Below, in pieces: positions 1 to 9,304 of a stretch of DNA of 64,000 bases. Within the stretch, counting starts at the first letter, position 1; every line of letters begins with the position of its first letter. This DNA is from Methylomicrobium lacus_A (GTDB taxonomy: Bacteria; Pseudomonadota; Gammaproteobacteria; Methylococcales; Methylomonadaceae), in contig NZ_CP169217.1 of NCBI RefSeq assembly GCF_041897535.1, positions 2,108,001 to 2,172,000 of the forward strand, written 5' to 3'. Below the pieces are notes generated by a model, which saw only the letters and a program-made list of their open reading frames with translations, was not told the origin of the DNA and made no database searches. Made by a program: the position numbers and the translations under genes.

Positions 1-714
1 GCGGCTGCTGGAAAGCCCCAGGGCCAACGTACCGGTGCAGGACAATTGCGCAGTGAATGCTACTTCGCCAGGGCCGGCCTGGGCATAGTGCCATGCCATG
101 CCGTTATTGAGTTTAAAATCTTGCCAGCCGTCGCTCCTACCCACTAATCCTACTGAAGATTGTAACAGCGCTGGCCGGCCTTCGCGATCGACAGCCGTCA
201 GGGCCATCCCGAACGGCCCCTGTTCAGCCCACAACATGAGGTGACCTGCCCACACATCCCTCCATGCCTGATTGCTAGTCGCATCTTCGCCAATACGGGG
301 TGCCGCCAGTAGATAGAGTTGCAGCTCTGCATCCCCTTTCAACATAAAATCGACCAGCAGCACATCACGTTCCGGATCAATGCATATCTTAAGTGTTAGC
401 ATAAAACGGGCATGGTGATGGGTGATGGTGATTGCCGGAATGGCATCGTCCTGCCAGGTCACCGTATAATCGCCCAGCCGACGTAGTTCAATCCAGAAAT
501 CTGTGCCGTTGGCGATGATGAAACCTAGGTCTTTTAACTGAGGAATGTCCAGGCGCGGGTAATACACCTCGGTAATAATACCCTGCGCCATGGTAAACCA
601 TACGCGTGAGGTACCTAATGCCGTGCCAACCGCGTCTTTGGCAGCAGGTGCCCAAGTTGGGTAAATACTGGAAGGGGCGGGAGCTACCCCTTTAGGATAC
701 GACTTTTCTGACAT
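1..714 (-). CDS. GH15 glucoamylase/glucodextranase, N-terminal part (truncated by window edge)
   Basis: The minus-strand reading frame is open from an ATG at 712-714, preceded by an AAGGAA ribosome binding site, to the left edge, giving 238 codons with no stop. The protein begins MSEKSYPKGVAPAP and soon shows SIYPTWAPAAKDAVGTAL and SRVWFTMAQGIITEVYYPR. These are the usual opening of the beta-sandwich N-terminal domain of bacterial glucoamylases and glucodextranases (GH15), which release glucose from alpha-glucans such as glycogen. The catalytic (alpha/alpha)6 barrel would lie outside the window, so activity cannot be judged. No signal peptide is visible, which fits a cytoplasmic role in storage glucan turnover (inference). 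Confidence 0.8.
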   Translation of the reverse strand, partial: MSEKSYPKGVAPAPSSIYPTWAPAAKDAVGTALGTSRVWFTMAQGIITEVYYPRLDIPQLKDLGFIIANGTDFWIELRRLGDYTVTWQDDAIPAITITHHHARFMLTLKICIDPERDVLLVDFMLKGDAELQLYLLAAPRIGEDATSNQAWRDVWAGHLMLWAEQGPFGMALTAVDREGRPALLQSSVGLVGRSDGWQDFKLNNGMAWHYAQAGPGEVAFTAQLSCTGTLALGLSSSR

Positions 715-820
715 TTAAGTATTCCTTCTTGATTAGCGAGGTTGGGATGCGCTATGAACCTCATCACTTTTCGATGGATACCACCTGTTCGCTCTGATTC
801 AGCAACCTAGAATTATTGTT

Positions 821-2779
821 TTATGACTGATTTTTTGCCAGGTTCAGTCCTTTTTGTTTAACCAGATTGATCAGACTACCCGCCAGCACCATTTCCACCT
901 GGTAGGGCGTCAACGTGTGTTCGGTCTCATAGGTCTCGTCTTTAGTTATATTATTTACCTGGACTCTGTTGCCCATGCGAATGGCATTGCGCGCATTAGG
1001 AATGGACAGCAAGTCGCCTTGAGTGATCTTGCTCCAATCTTCAGGATTGGTAAATATCAGAGGGAGAATACCGAAGTTGCTAAGATTTTGTAAATGTATT
1101 CTGGCAAAACTTTTTGCGATTACCATCTTAACTCCCAAATAACGGGGACCTAAGGCTGCGTGCTCGCGGCTCGAACCCTGTCCGTAATTGGTGCCGCCCA
1201 CAACGAATGATCCCTGTTGCTGATGGCCCATGGCTCTTTCATAGTACGTCTCGTCGATCTGGCTGAAAACAAACCGGCTGATTGCTGGGATATTACTGCG
1301 AAAAGGCAGCACCTTGGCACCGGCCGGCATAATTTCGTCCGTGGAAATATCATCCCCCACTTTCAATAGCACTAGCCCTTGGAGTGTTTCGGGCAGAGGT
1401 TGTAACTGTGGCAGAGGTTTGATATTGGGACCTTTCTCCAGGTCATACAGTTCGCTTTCCTGTGTAGGAGGGATCAGCATCTCGGTATTGAGGAGAACGG
1501 TCTCGGGTTCCATGAAACGGGGGTACTCCATGCCTAGCGTGCGTGGATCGGTAATTACGCCGGTCAAGGCCGAGGCGGTAGCGGTTTCAGGGCTGCACAA
1601 ATAAACCTGATCTTCTCTGGTGCCCGAGCGGCCCGGAAAATTTCTGGGAACGGTGCGCAGGCTAATGCGACCCGTAGCCGGAGCCTGTCCCATGCCGATA
1701 CAGCCGCCGCATCCCGCCTGATGGAGGCGGGCGCCCGCATGGATGAGCTTTCCGAGTATGCCCATTGACATCATGTTTTCCAATATCTGTCGGGACGTGG
1801 GGTTGACGTCGAATGAAACGCGGTCGTGTACCTGTTTGCCGTCCACGACCATGGCCGCGATGGCAAAGTCCCGCAGCCCCGGATTAGCGGACGATCCGAT
1901 ATAGGACTGGTATATTTCCCTGCCCGCCACCTCGCGCACCGGTACCACCTTACCCGGACTGCTGGGCGTCGCAATCAAAGGCTCCAGTTCTGAGAGGTTG
2001 ATTTCCTCGTATTCGTCGTATTCCGCATCCTCATCCGCGAGAATTTCCTGAAAGGCGTCCTCACGCCCCTGACTTTTCAGAAACGCCATAACCGCATGGT
2101 CCGCCGGAAACACCGTCGTGGTGGCTCCCAGTTCGGCTCCCATGTTGGCGATCACATGCCGGTCCATAGCGGTCAGGGTTTTCAATCCGGGACCGTAATA
2201 CTCGACGATCTTGCCAAGCCCGCCGTCCACATCGTACCTGCGCAGCATTTCCAAAATCACGTCCTTGGCGCTCACCCAGTCGGGAAGCTTCCCTACCAAT
2301 TTGACACCCAATATTTTCGGCATGTTGACGCGAAAAGGTTCCCCCGCCATAGCCATCGCCACCTCTAGGCCACCCGCGCCGATTGCCAGCATCCCCAATG
2401 AACCAGCCGCACAGGTGTGGCTGTCCGAGCCTAACAAGGTTTTTCCCGGCATGCCGAAGCGTTCCATATGTACGGGATGACTCACGCCGTTACCGGGCCG
2501 GCTATACCAAAGGCCAAATTTCTTGCAAGCACTACGCAAAAACAGATGGTCGTCGGCATTTTTGAAGTCTTCCTGCAGGAGATTGTGGTCCACATACTGG
2601 GCGGAAAGCTCGGTTCGTACGCGCGGAATGCCAAGTGCTTCAAATTCCAGCATGACCAGAGTGCCTGTTGCGTCCTGGGTGAGCGTTTGATCAATTTTCA
2701 AACCAATCTCTTCACCCGGTATCATACGACCTTCGATCAAGTGGCTTTCGATCAGCTTCAGCGTTACGTTTTTACCCAT
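821..2779 (-). CDS. Aconitate hydratase, about 650-residue class
   Basis: A 652-residue aconitase interconverting citrate and isocitrate in the TCA cycle with a [4Fe-4S] cluster. Visible motifs are GSDSHTCAAGSLGML near residue 115 (first cluster cysteine), AGCGGCIGMGQAP near residue 360 (two further cluster cysteines), and a C-terminal swivel domain with STDEIMPAGAK and GTNYGQGSSREHAALGPRY, where the serine-arginine pair binds substrate. It is much shorter than AcnA or AcnB (about 860-890 residues) and matches the compact class often labelled putative aconitase. The ATG at 2777-2779 was chosen because GGTGGGAG lies nine bases upstream; a TTG ten codons earlier is the alternative. Homoaconitase or isopropylmalate isomerase are less likely given the fused swivel domain. 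Confidence 0.88.
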   Translation of the reverse strand: MGKNVTLKLIESHLIEGRMIPGEEIGLKIDQTLTQDATGTLVMLEFEALGIPRVRTELSAQYVDHNLLQEDFKNADDHLFLRSACKKFGLWYSRPGNGVSHPVHMERFGMPGKTLLGSDSHTCAAGSLGMLAIGAGGLEVAMAMAGEPFRVNMPKILGVKLVGKLPDWVSAKDVILEMLRRYDVDGGLGKIVEYYGPGLKTLTAMDRHVIANMGAELGATTTVFPADHAVMAFLKSQGREDAFQEILADEDAEYDEYEEINLSELEPLIATPSSPGKVVPVREVAGREIYQSYIGSSANPGLRDFAIAAMVVDGKQVHDRVSFDVNPTSRQILENMMSMGILGKLIHAGARLHQAGCGGCIGMGQAPATGRISLRTVPRNFPGRSGTREDQVYLCSPETATASALTGVITDPRTLGMEYPRFMEPETVLLNTEMLIPPTQESELYDLEKGPNIKPLPQLQPLPETLQGLVLLKVGDDISTDEIMPAGAKVLPFRSNIPAISRFVFSQIDETYYERAMGHQQQGSFVVGGTNYGQGSSREHAALGPRYLGVKMVIAKSFARIHLQNLSNFGILPLIFTNPEDWSKITQGDLLSIPNARNAIRMGNRVQVNNITKDETYETEHTLTPYQVEMVLAGSLINLVKQKGLNLAKNQS

Positions 2780-3139
2780 GACTTTGTACTCCCACCTAGA
2801 GACGTTCAAAATTAATTTTCTAAAAAGTAAAAACCTCCTCTGAAGAAATACTTGTATCTGCCATGAAAAAGCTTCTTAAAGAAGAACTTAAATGATAACA
2901 CTAAGGAACGTGTAGGCAATAATTTGGCCAATTTAACGTTTCACTTAGGCCGTTCTCCAAAAGTATTTTCTTAATCTTGTCTCAAATTGATATCCGTCAA
3001 TTTTAAAGATCACGAAAACCGGTTGTTACCCTTAGAATGTAAAACAGCTTCTATTTTTTCCAATGTCAGCACCTGTTTTTCTAGTCAAAGGGGAGGATAA
3101 AAATATGTAATCCTTTGATTTAACATTGCAGTCTTGAAA

Positions 3140-3180
3140 TTATGACACTCTTTACTGGCAAATTTTTAAAGCTGTTTGAC
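3140..3180 (+). repeat. Imperfect direct repeat, copy 1 (copy 2 at 3381-3429)
   Basis: The blocks TGACACTCTTTACTGGCAAA...GCTGTTTGAC here and TGACGCTCTTTATTAGCAA...ACTGGCAATTTTTC...CTGTTTAAC at 3381-3429 share the order TGAC-CTCTTTA-TGGCAA-TTTT-CTGTTT, with about eight extra bases in the second copy. The copies are about 240 bp apart in the gap before the nitric oxide reductase. They could be remnants of a duplicated control region or degraded repeat elements; no binding factor is recognised. Confidence 0.4.
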
Positions 3181-3380
3181 TGCATTGAGGTTTGGTTTAA
3201 GTTTAAGTTTAACTGTAACTGTCCGGTTCACTCGTGTCATTAGTTTTCGCCTAAGAGTGCTTAAGACGTGGGAGTTGTAAAAATGATTCCAACTTTTCCT
3301 CTTTCGGCGTCGATTTTTCCAGTTAAGTGATACATTAGAAACTTTAAATACAACAAGATGAAAATTACTGCTGGCAAATT

Positions 3381-3429
3381 TTGACGCTCTTTATTAGCAA
3401 TAACTGGCAATTTTTCCACACTGTTTAAC
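3381..3429 (+). repeat. Imperfect direct repeat, copy 2 (copy 1 at 3140-3180)
   Basis: Second copy of the motif series TGAC-CTCTTTA-TGGCAA-TTTT-CTGTTT. It ends shortly before the reductase remnant at 3458. Confidence 0.4.
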
Positions 3430-3457
3430 AGAAACTATACCTTTATCGATACGATGA

Positions 3458-3655
3458 CGCAGATGGAAAAGCGATTGGCATGGAGAAACCGGTGTTATCA
3501 GCAAAGCCATGCTCCTGAAATACATTGATGATTTGACGCGTCCCATCTACTACACCGACGGCCCGCCCGCGATGGTGAATGCGATGCGACAAACACTGAG
3601 CGAAGCGGGCGTCGACGATAACAACATCCGCACGGAAGAGTTTTCAGGCTACTGA
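3458..3655 (+). pseudogene. C-terminal remnant of a ferredoxin-reductase-like flavoprotein
   Basis: An open stretch after a TGA at 3455 encodes a tail with GETGVISKAMLLKYI, then PIYYTDGPPAMVNAMRQTL, EAGVDDNNIRTEEFSGY and a stop at 3653. The YYxxGPPAMV...L...GVDxxxIRTEEFxGY pattern is the typical C-terminal end of the NAD-binding half of ferredoxin-NADP-reductase-type (FR) flavoenzymes. Only about 65 residues remain: no flavin-binding barrel, no nucleotide loop and no start codon with a ribosome site. It is therefore a broken gene. It ends 38 bp before the nitric oxide reductase, suggesting that a reductase gene once preceded it and was deleted (inference). Confidence 0.65.
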
Positions 3656-3693
3656 TGATGGCTGTATTAGGTACTTAATTAAAGGAGAATACT

Positions 3694-5988
3694 ATGAGTG
3701 TTGCCGCACAACCCTTAACTACCGAGGACTCTGCGCTGTCTCCCTGGTGGCTGCGCACGGTGTTGATCGTGATGGTGCTGGGCTTTTCAGGCCTGATCGT
3801 CATCACATCGTTGGCCTACCGCAACGCTCCTCCGATCCCTGCACAGGTGCTTGATGCGCAAGGTGTTCGCCTGTTTACCGGCGACGACATCAGTGAAGGC
3901 CAGGCCATCTTTCTCAAGTACGGATTGATGAACAACGGCAGTATCTGGGGTCATGGCGCATACCTGGGGCCCGATTACTCGGCCGAGGCATCGCACCGTA
4001 TCGGCGAGGATACCGCCACAGTCATTGCGCAGCAGCAATACCAACAGCCACTTTCTGAACTAACACCTGGGCAATTAGCGGCAGTTTATGCACAAACAGC
4101 GGTCGAGCTAAAAACCAATCATTATGACGCCGACAGCGCAACACTGCATCTGACCATGCCGGAAACTGCCGCCTACCATAGACAGATTGCTTACTGGACT
4201 GATTACTTCCTTAACCCAGAACGTAATGGCGGGCTCAAGCGGGGACTGATCAGCGATCCGACTGAGTTGCACCAGTTTACCGCATTCGTCACATGGACGG
4301 CGTGGGCCTCGGTGACCAACCGTCCCGGTGAAAATTACTCCTACACCAACAATTTTCCGTACGACCCCAGTGTTGGTAATACGCCGATACCCGGAGCCCT
4401 GTTGTGGAGTGCGCTAAGTCTTATCGTGCTGCTGGCCGGTATTGCAATCGTGCTGTTGCTGTTCGGAAAGTTCGATTATCTTGGCTGGCTTAGCACCGGC
4501 CAGCATGTGCACCTTCATTTGTTGCCTGGCCAAGCCAGCGCCGGACAGTTGGCCCTGGTGAAATTCTTCGTGGTGGTGGCACTGCTGTTTCTTGTGCAGA
4601 CTTTGGTGGGTGGCGCGGTGGCGCACTATCGAGCGGATCCAGGCAGTTTTTACGGCTTCCAACTAGAGGGGCTATTTCCCAGCAATCTGATGCGCACCTG
4701 GCATCTGCAAACCGCGGTATTCTGGATCGCTACCGCCTTTGTCGCCGCAGCTTTGTTTCTCGGCCGTTCACTGCGCAACGATGAACCACACTGGTTCGCG
4801 AGCTGGGTTCATCTGCTATTCGGTGCTTTCGTCGTGGTCATAGGCGGCAGCCTGTTAGGCGAGTGGGCCGGTATATCACAAATGCTGGGACAATGGTGGT
4901 TCTGGCTTGGCAACCAGGGCTGGGAATACCTGGAGCTCGGTCGTCTGTGGCAATATCTGCTTATAGCCGGTCTGCTGGTGTGGTTTGAGATATTATTGAA
5001 ACTGGTGCAGCCAGATACGTTGAGCGAGTCCTCAGCGAAACCTTTAGTCAGGCTGTTCCTGCTGGCTTCCCTGGCGATTCCGATGTTCTATATTCCGGCA
5101 CTCTTCTTCGGCGCCAAGACCAACTTCACCGTGGTCGATACCTGGCGTTTCTGGATCATTCATCTATGGGTTGAAGGTTTCTTTGAATTCTTCGCAACCA
5201 CCATGGTGGCGCTGATGTTTTATCAACTGGGTCTTACACAGCGCAATGTTGCGCTTCGAGTGATTTACCTTGATGCCATCCTGTATTTCGCCGGTGGCCT
5301 AATCGGCACCGGCCATCACTGGTATTTTACTGGCCAGAGCAGCGTCAACATGGCAATGTCGGCGATGGTCTCGGTACTGGAAGTGGTGCCCTTGACTCTA
5401 CTGACCCTGGATGCCTGGGATTTCGTGCGCACCACACGTGCTGACTGCGACGTCTGCGGCAAAAAGGTAGCAATACCGCATAAGTGGACGTTCTACTTCT
5501 TGATGTCCGTGGGCTTCTGGAATTTCGTCGGCGCCGGCATCTTCGGCTTCCTAATCAACCTGCCGATCGTGAGCTACTATGAAGTCGGCACCCAACTGAC
5601 GCCCAATCACGGCCATGCCGCGATGATGGGCGTATTCGGTATGCTTGCGCTTGCGCTGATGGTATTCGTTTTGCGCCAGACCAGCACCGATAAACGCTGG
5701 GTCGACATCGAGAAATATGTTAAGGTCGGATTTTGGGGCACCAACGTCGGTCTGACTATGATGTTAATGATGAGCTTGTTCCCCAGCGGAGTGTTACAGG
5801 TCTGGGATGTAGCTCAGCATGGATACTGGCATGCGCGCAGCCTTGATTACATCGGCAGCGATCGATCTCGCCTGATCGAGTGGCTACGTCTGCCCGGTGA
5901 CCTGGTATTTATTATATTTGGTGCCATACCGTTGGTAATCGCATCCATCAAAGGCTGGCTGGGAGTGCGTCGACAGTCGACGGATTGA
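3694..5988 (+). CDS. norZ: Quinol-dependent nitric oxide reductase (qNOR)
   Basis: This 764-residue membrane enzyme reduces two NO to N2O using quinol. The N-terminal helix (about residues 20-42) and the roughly 200-residue periplasmic domain lack a CxxCH haem c site, as expected for the single-subunit quinol form rather than cNorB/NorC. It is followed by about 13 membrane helices with haem-copper-oxidase type histidines: H337 in WHLQTA, H541 and H542 in TGHHWYF, and H639 and H641 in NHGHAAMMG. The start has an AAAGGAG site six bases upstream. Length and motif order match the family fully. It probably serves NO detoxification or partial denitrification under low oxygen. No regulator gene is adjacent. 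Confidence 0.93.
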   Translation: MSVAAQPLTTEDSALSPWWLRTVLIVMVLGFSGLIVITSLAYRNAPPIPAQVLDAQGVRLFTGDDISEGQAIFLKYGLMNNGSIWGHGAYLGPDYSAEASHRIGEDTATVIAQQQYQQPLSELTPGQLAAVYAQTAVELKTNHYDADSATLHLTMPETAAYHRQIAYWTDYFLNPERNGGLKRGLISDPTELHQFTAFVTWTAWASVTNRPGENYSYTNNFPYDPSVGNTPIPGALLWSALSLIVLLAGIAIVLLLFGKFDYLGWLSTGQHVHLHLLPGQASAGQLALVKFFVVVALLFLVQTLVGGAVAHYRADPGSFYGFQLEGLFPSNLMRTWHLQTAVFWIATAFVAAALFLGRSLRNDEPHWFASWVHLLFGAFVVVIGGSLLGEWAGISQMLGQWWFWLGNQGWEYLELGRLWQYLLIAGLLVWFEILLKLVQPDTLSESSAKPLVRLFLLASLAIPMFYIPALFFGAKTNFTVVDTWRFWIIHLWVEGFFEFFATTMVALMFYQLGLTQRNVALRVIYLDAILYFAGGLIGTGHHWYFTGQSSVNMAMSAMVSVLEVVPLTLLTLDAWDFVRTTRADCDVCGKKVAIPHKWTFYFLMSVGFWNFVGAGIFGFLINLPIVSYYEVGTQLTPNHGHAAMMGVFGMLALALMVFVLRQTSTDKRWVDIEKYVKVGFWGTNVGLTMMLMMSLFPSGVLQVWDVAQHGYWHARSLDYIGSDRSRLIEWLRLPGDLVFIIFGAIPLVIASIKGWLGVRRQSTD

Positions 5989-6223
5989 CGTTTGTTACAT
6001 TCAACGCAAAACAGCGGTGTGTGGCTGGTTTTATCAGGCGTTTTGAAGTAATAAAACCTATCTATTAAAGGATAGATTGCAAAACCCGTTAATCGGATGG
6101 AGAACTTACCCTTTTGGGAGGATTGAAAAATATTAATGATCGGTTCGAAAAAGTAGCGACCATTTTCTCGTCACTGGATTATTAACTTGTGTTTGATAAA
6201 TTTAAACTTATTAGGAGATATTC

Positions 6224-6553
6224 ATGGCCACACATCACGCAGCACCAGGTGAAATTGTTAACTTGGCAACCTGGGCGCAAGACGTCCCAAATGAAAAAAC
6301 AAAAGTCATCGCGAAAACAGATGAAATGGAACTGGTTCGACTTGTTCTTTCGGCAGGTAAAGAATTTGCAGGTCACAAAGTATCAGGGCCCTGTGTGATT
6401 CATTGCATAACCGGTGAAGTTGAGTGCCCTGCAATGGGAGCAACACAAGCATTAACATCCGGCCAACTGCTTTATTTAATGCCCGGTGAGCCGCACTCTG
6501 TTAGAGCTGTAGTTGATTCAGTCGTTTTACTCACAATTGTCTTTAAAGTTTAA
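6224..6553 (+). CDS. Small single-domain cupin protein
   Basis: A 109-residue protein with a clear ribosome binding site (TAGGAGA). The pattern ELVRLVLSAGKEFAGHKVSG, then VIHCITGEVECPA and GQLLYLMPGEPHSVRAV, is the double-stranded beta-helix of a cupin. The usual metal-binding set is reduced: there is a histidine in AGHKV and one in EPHSV, while the HxH pair of motif 1 is missing. Its function is unknown. Such small cupins often accompany NO or redox stress genes, and the position 235 bp downstream of qNOR on the same strand suggests a link (inference). The IS5-family element starts 7 bp after its stop codon. Confidence 0.75.
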   Translation: MATHHAAPGEIVNLATWAQDVPNEKTKVIAKTDEMELVRLVLSAGKEFAGHKVSGPCVIHCITGEVECPAMGATQALTSGQLLYLMPGEPHSVRAVVDSVVLLTIVFKV

Positions 6554-6560
6554 ATTGTTA

Positions 6561-7417
6561 GGGGCTGTTGCCATTTTACAATCATGCCCTTGAAACGCTG
6601 GTGGATTGGCCTCATTGATTGAATTTTTTCAGTCACAAAGAAAAAGCCATCTATGCCGCGACAACTGTTTACGGATGAACATTGGAACAAATTTAAAACC
6701 GTCCTGCTGAGCTTGAGGATTTATGACAAACCCACGCTTCGGCAAACAGTTGAAGGCATTTTTTATCGTATGCGAGTCGGCTGTCCTTGGAGAGACTTGC
6801 CGGCAGCCTTTGGAAAATGGAATGCGGTCTATAAGCGATTCAATGCCTGGTCGCTTCAAGAAAAATTAATGAGGCTCTTTCAGGCACTGGTTGTGGAGCC
6901 GGATTTGGAATGGGCATTCATGGATGGCAGTATCGTGAAAGCCCACCAGCATAGCAGCGGCGCAGCTCATGAACAGGAAACGGCGATCGGGAAATCGGTT
7001 GCGGGCAATACGACTAAAATTCACAGGGTTGTTGATGCGGGCGGCCTTCCCATCCATTTCTCGGTCACCGGAGGGGAAGTCCATGACTGCAAAGAAGCCC
7101 CGGAGTTGGTGGCCAAACTTCCCCCGGTTGAGTACATGGTCGCTGACAAAGGCTATGACAGTGAGCCTTTACGGATGCAAATTCGCGATCAAGGGGCTGT
7201 GCCGGTCATTCCAAGAAAACAGAGTTCAACCATCGGGAATGATGAAATGGATTGGTGTCTCTACAAATATCGCCACCTCGTTGAAAATCTGTTTGCGCGG
7301 CTAAAGCATTTCAGAGCCGTCGCCACACGATATGACAAATTGAAGCGCAATTTTGAAAGCGTCATCGCCTTGGCCTGTGCTTTCATCTGGCTACCGATGT
7401 GAAACGGCAACAGCCCC
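6561..7417 (+). mobile_element. Complete IS5-family insertion sequence (857 bp)
   Basis: The ends are perfect 12-bp inverted repeats, GGGGCTGTTGCC at 6561-6572 and its complement at 7406-7417, with imperfect similarity continuing for about eight more bases. A TA dinucleotide flanks both ends, consistent with a 2-bp target duplication. One intact transposase gene fills the element. Ends of the GGGGCTGTTG type and a single transposase ORF fit the IS427-like group of IS5. It lies between the cupin stop and the convergent glmS 3' end and appears not to interrupt a gene. Confidence 0.9.
6653..7402 (+). CDS. IS5-family DDE transposase
   Basis: 249 residues. The N-terminal DUF4096-like domain contains RQTVEGIFYRMRVGCPWRDLP. 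The catalytic core follows with the first Asp in WAFMDGSIVKAHQHS, the second in MVADKGYDSEPLR and the Glu in HLVENLFARLKHFRAVATRYDK. All three DDE residues are present and the frame is uninterrupted, so it is probably active. The stop lies 15 bp inside the right terminal repeat. Confidence 0.92.
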   Translation: MPRQLFTDEHWNKFKTVLLSLRIYDKPTLRQTVEGIFYRMRVGCPWRDLPAAFGKWNAVYKRFNAWSLQEKLMRLFQALVVEPDLEWAFMDGSIVKAHQHSSGAAHEQETAIGKSVAGNTTKIHRVVDAGGLPIHFSVTGGEVHDCKEAPELVAKLPPVEYMVADKGYDSEPLRMQIRDQGAVPVIPRKQSSTIGNDEMDWCLYKYRHLVENLFARLKHFRAVATRYDKLKRNFESVIALACAFIWLPM

Positions 7418-7473
7418 TAAACGTTTTACGACTTTATTATCTCCAAATATAGGCATTTAAGTATCTTATCGCG

Positions 7474-9303
7474 TTATTCCACCGTGACCGACTTCGCCAA
7501 ATTCCTCGGCTGATCGACATCGGTGCCTTTCAACACCGCGACATGGTAAGCCAGCAGCTGCAACGGAATTGTGAACACGATAGGCGCGACTTCGTTTTCG
7601 ATTTGGGGGACTTTGATGTATTGCACGTTGCCGTCCTGCGCCGGCACCAGCGTTTCGTCCATGAACACGATCAATTGCCCGCCGCGGGCGCTGACTTCCT
7701 GCATGTTCGACTTCAGTTTTTCAAGCAGGCTGTTGTTCGGCGCGACCGTGATCACCGGCATGTCGGCGTCGATCAGGGCCAGGGGGCCGTGTTTCAATTC
7801 GCCGGCCGGATAGGCTTCGGCATGGATGTAGGATATTTCCTTCAGCTTCAGCGCGCCTTCCATCGCAATCGGGTAATGCGTACCCCGCCCGAGGAAAAGC
7901 GCATGCTCCTTTTCGGCGAATTGCTCGGCCAGTTCGCTCACCTGCCCGTCCAATTCCAGCACTTTTTCAATTTTGCCTGGCAAGGCGAACAATTCGGAGG
8001 TAATTTTTTCTTCCAGCGCGTTCGGCAGATGGAAGCGGCGGCCGATTGCGATCACCAGCATCATCAGCGTCGCCAGCTGCGTCGTGAATGCCTTGGTCGA
8101 GGCGACGCCGATTTCCGGGCCGGCTCTTGTCATCAGCGCCAGATCGGATTCCCTGACCAACGAACTTTCCGGCACGTTACAGATCGCGACCGCATATTTG
8201 GCGCCCTGCTTCTTGGCTTCCTGCAGCGCGGCGAGGGTGTCGGCGGTTTCGCCCGATTGCGAGATCGTGATGACCAGCGTACCCGGCGCCAGTACCGGAT
8301 GCCGGTAACGGAATTCGCTGGCGACTTCGATGTCGCAAGGCACCCGCGCGAGCCGTTCGAACCAGTAACGCGCGACCAATCCCGCGTGATAGCTGGTGCC
8401 GCAGGCCAGAATCTGCACCGATTTGACCTGATCAAAAATTTCGCCGGCGTTATGACCGAACGAATTTTCCTGCAGCCGGTGATTGATGAAGTGCCCTTCC
8501 AGGGTTTGCGAAATAGCGAAAGGTTGTTCGTAAATTTCTTTCAGCATGTAATGCCGGAAATTGCCTTTATCGACCGCATCGGCCTTCAGCTGGCTTTCCT
8601 TGATAGGCCGTTGGACGATGTTGTCTTCGGCATCGTAGATGACCAACTGGTCGATTTGCAGCGCGGCAATATCGCCGTCTTCGAGAAAGATGAAGCGCTG
8701 GGTGACCGGCAGCAAGGCGGCCACATCCGAAGCGATGAAATATTCGCCGATGCCGACGCCGATCACCAGCGGGCTGCCTTTGCGGCAGGCGATCAGGAGA
8801 TTCGGATTGGCGGTGCTGATGATGCCGAGCGCATAGGCGCCTTCGAGCTTTTTGACCGTTTGCTTGACCGCATTCAGCAGGCCGTCCGCCGTCTCCAGCG
8901 CATGGTCGATCTCATGCACGATCACTTCGGTGTCGGTTTCGGAGGTGAATTCGTAACCGAGCTGCTTTTGTGCGTTCCTCAGGTCTTCGTGATTTTCGAT
9001 GATGCCGTTATGCACGACCGCGACCCGGTTGCGGCTGACATGCGGATGCGCGTTCGTAGTGCTCGGTTTGCCGTGCGTGGCCCAACGGGTATGCGCGATA
9101 CCGATCGAACCGGACATCGGATCGGCCTTGATCAAATCGTCCAGGCCTTGAACCTTGCCGACTTCGCGCTTCCGCCGGATGTTCTTGCCGTCGATCACCG
9201 CGAGCCCTGCCGAATCATAGCCCCGGTATTCGAGCCGCCGTAAACCTTCGAGTAAGACCGGAACGACGTTCCGCTCTGCGATGCCACCTACGATGCCGCA
9301 CAT
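7474..9303 (-). CDS. glmS: Glutamine--fructose-6-phosphate aminotransferase (isomerizing)
   Basis: 609 residues, full family length. It makes glucosamine-6-phosphate from fructose-6-phosphate and glutamine for peptidoglycan and LPS precursors. The N-terminal glutaminase begins MCGIVGG with the nucleophile Cys2. Two sugar isomerase (SIS) domains follow, with ACGTSYHAGLVARYW and ISQSGETADTLAALQ, and the protein ends PRNLAKSVTVE as GlmS does. Its ATG is one base beyond the glmU stop codon, and GAAGGAG lies within the glmU end, so the two are translationally coupled. Confidence 0.97.
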   Translation of the reverse strand: MCGIVGGIAERNVVPVLLEGLRRLEYRGYDSAGLAVIDGKNIRRKREVGKVQGLDDLIKADPMSGSIGIAHTRWATHGKPSTTNAHPHVSRNRVAVVHNGIIENHEDLRNAQKQLGYEFTSETDTEVIVHEIDHALETADGLLNAVKQTVKKLEGAYALGIISTANPNLLIACRKGSPLVIGVGIGEYFIASDVAALLPVTQRFIFLEDGDIAALQIDQLVIYDAEDNIVQRPIKESQLKADAVDKGNFRHYMLKEIYEQPFAISQTLEGHFINHRLQENSFGHNAGEIFDQVKSVQILACGTSYHAGLVARYWFERLARVPCDIEVASEFRYRHPVLAPGTLVITISQSGETADTLAALQEAKKQGAKYAVAICNVPESSLVRESDLALMTRAGPEIGVASTKAFTTQLATLMMLVIAIGRRFHLPNALEEKITSELFALPGKIEKVLELDGQVSELAEQFAEKEHALFLGRGTHYPIAMEGALKLKEISYIHAEAYPAGELKHGPLALIDADMPVITVAPNNSLLEKLKSNMQEVSARGGQLIVFMDETLVPAQDGNVQYIKVPQIENEVAPIVFTIPLQLLAYHVAVLKGTDVDQPRNLAKSVTVE

Positions 9304-9304
9304 A

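Larger units (their letters stand above)
2780..3457. other. AT-rich intergenic region without a recognisable gene
   Basis: About 680 bases between the aconitase start and a decayed reductase fragment. All frames are broken by stops. The stretch is clearly more AT-rich than its flanks and contains an imperfect direct repeat (3140-3180 and 3381-3429), reported separately. It probably carries the aconitase promoter on one side and control sequences for the nitric oxide reductase region on the other, but no specific site can be named with confidence. Confidence 0.5.

Noticed and set aside
7543..9243. Plus-strand 566-codon open frame opposite glmS
   Set aside because: It is a shadow of glmS caused by codon bias; its composition is Arg/Phe/Asp/His-rich without similarity to any family.
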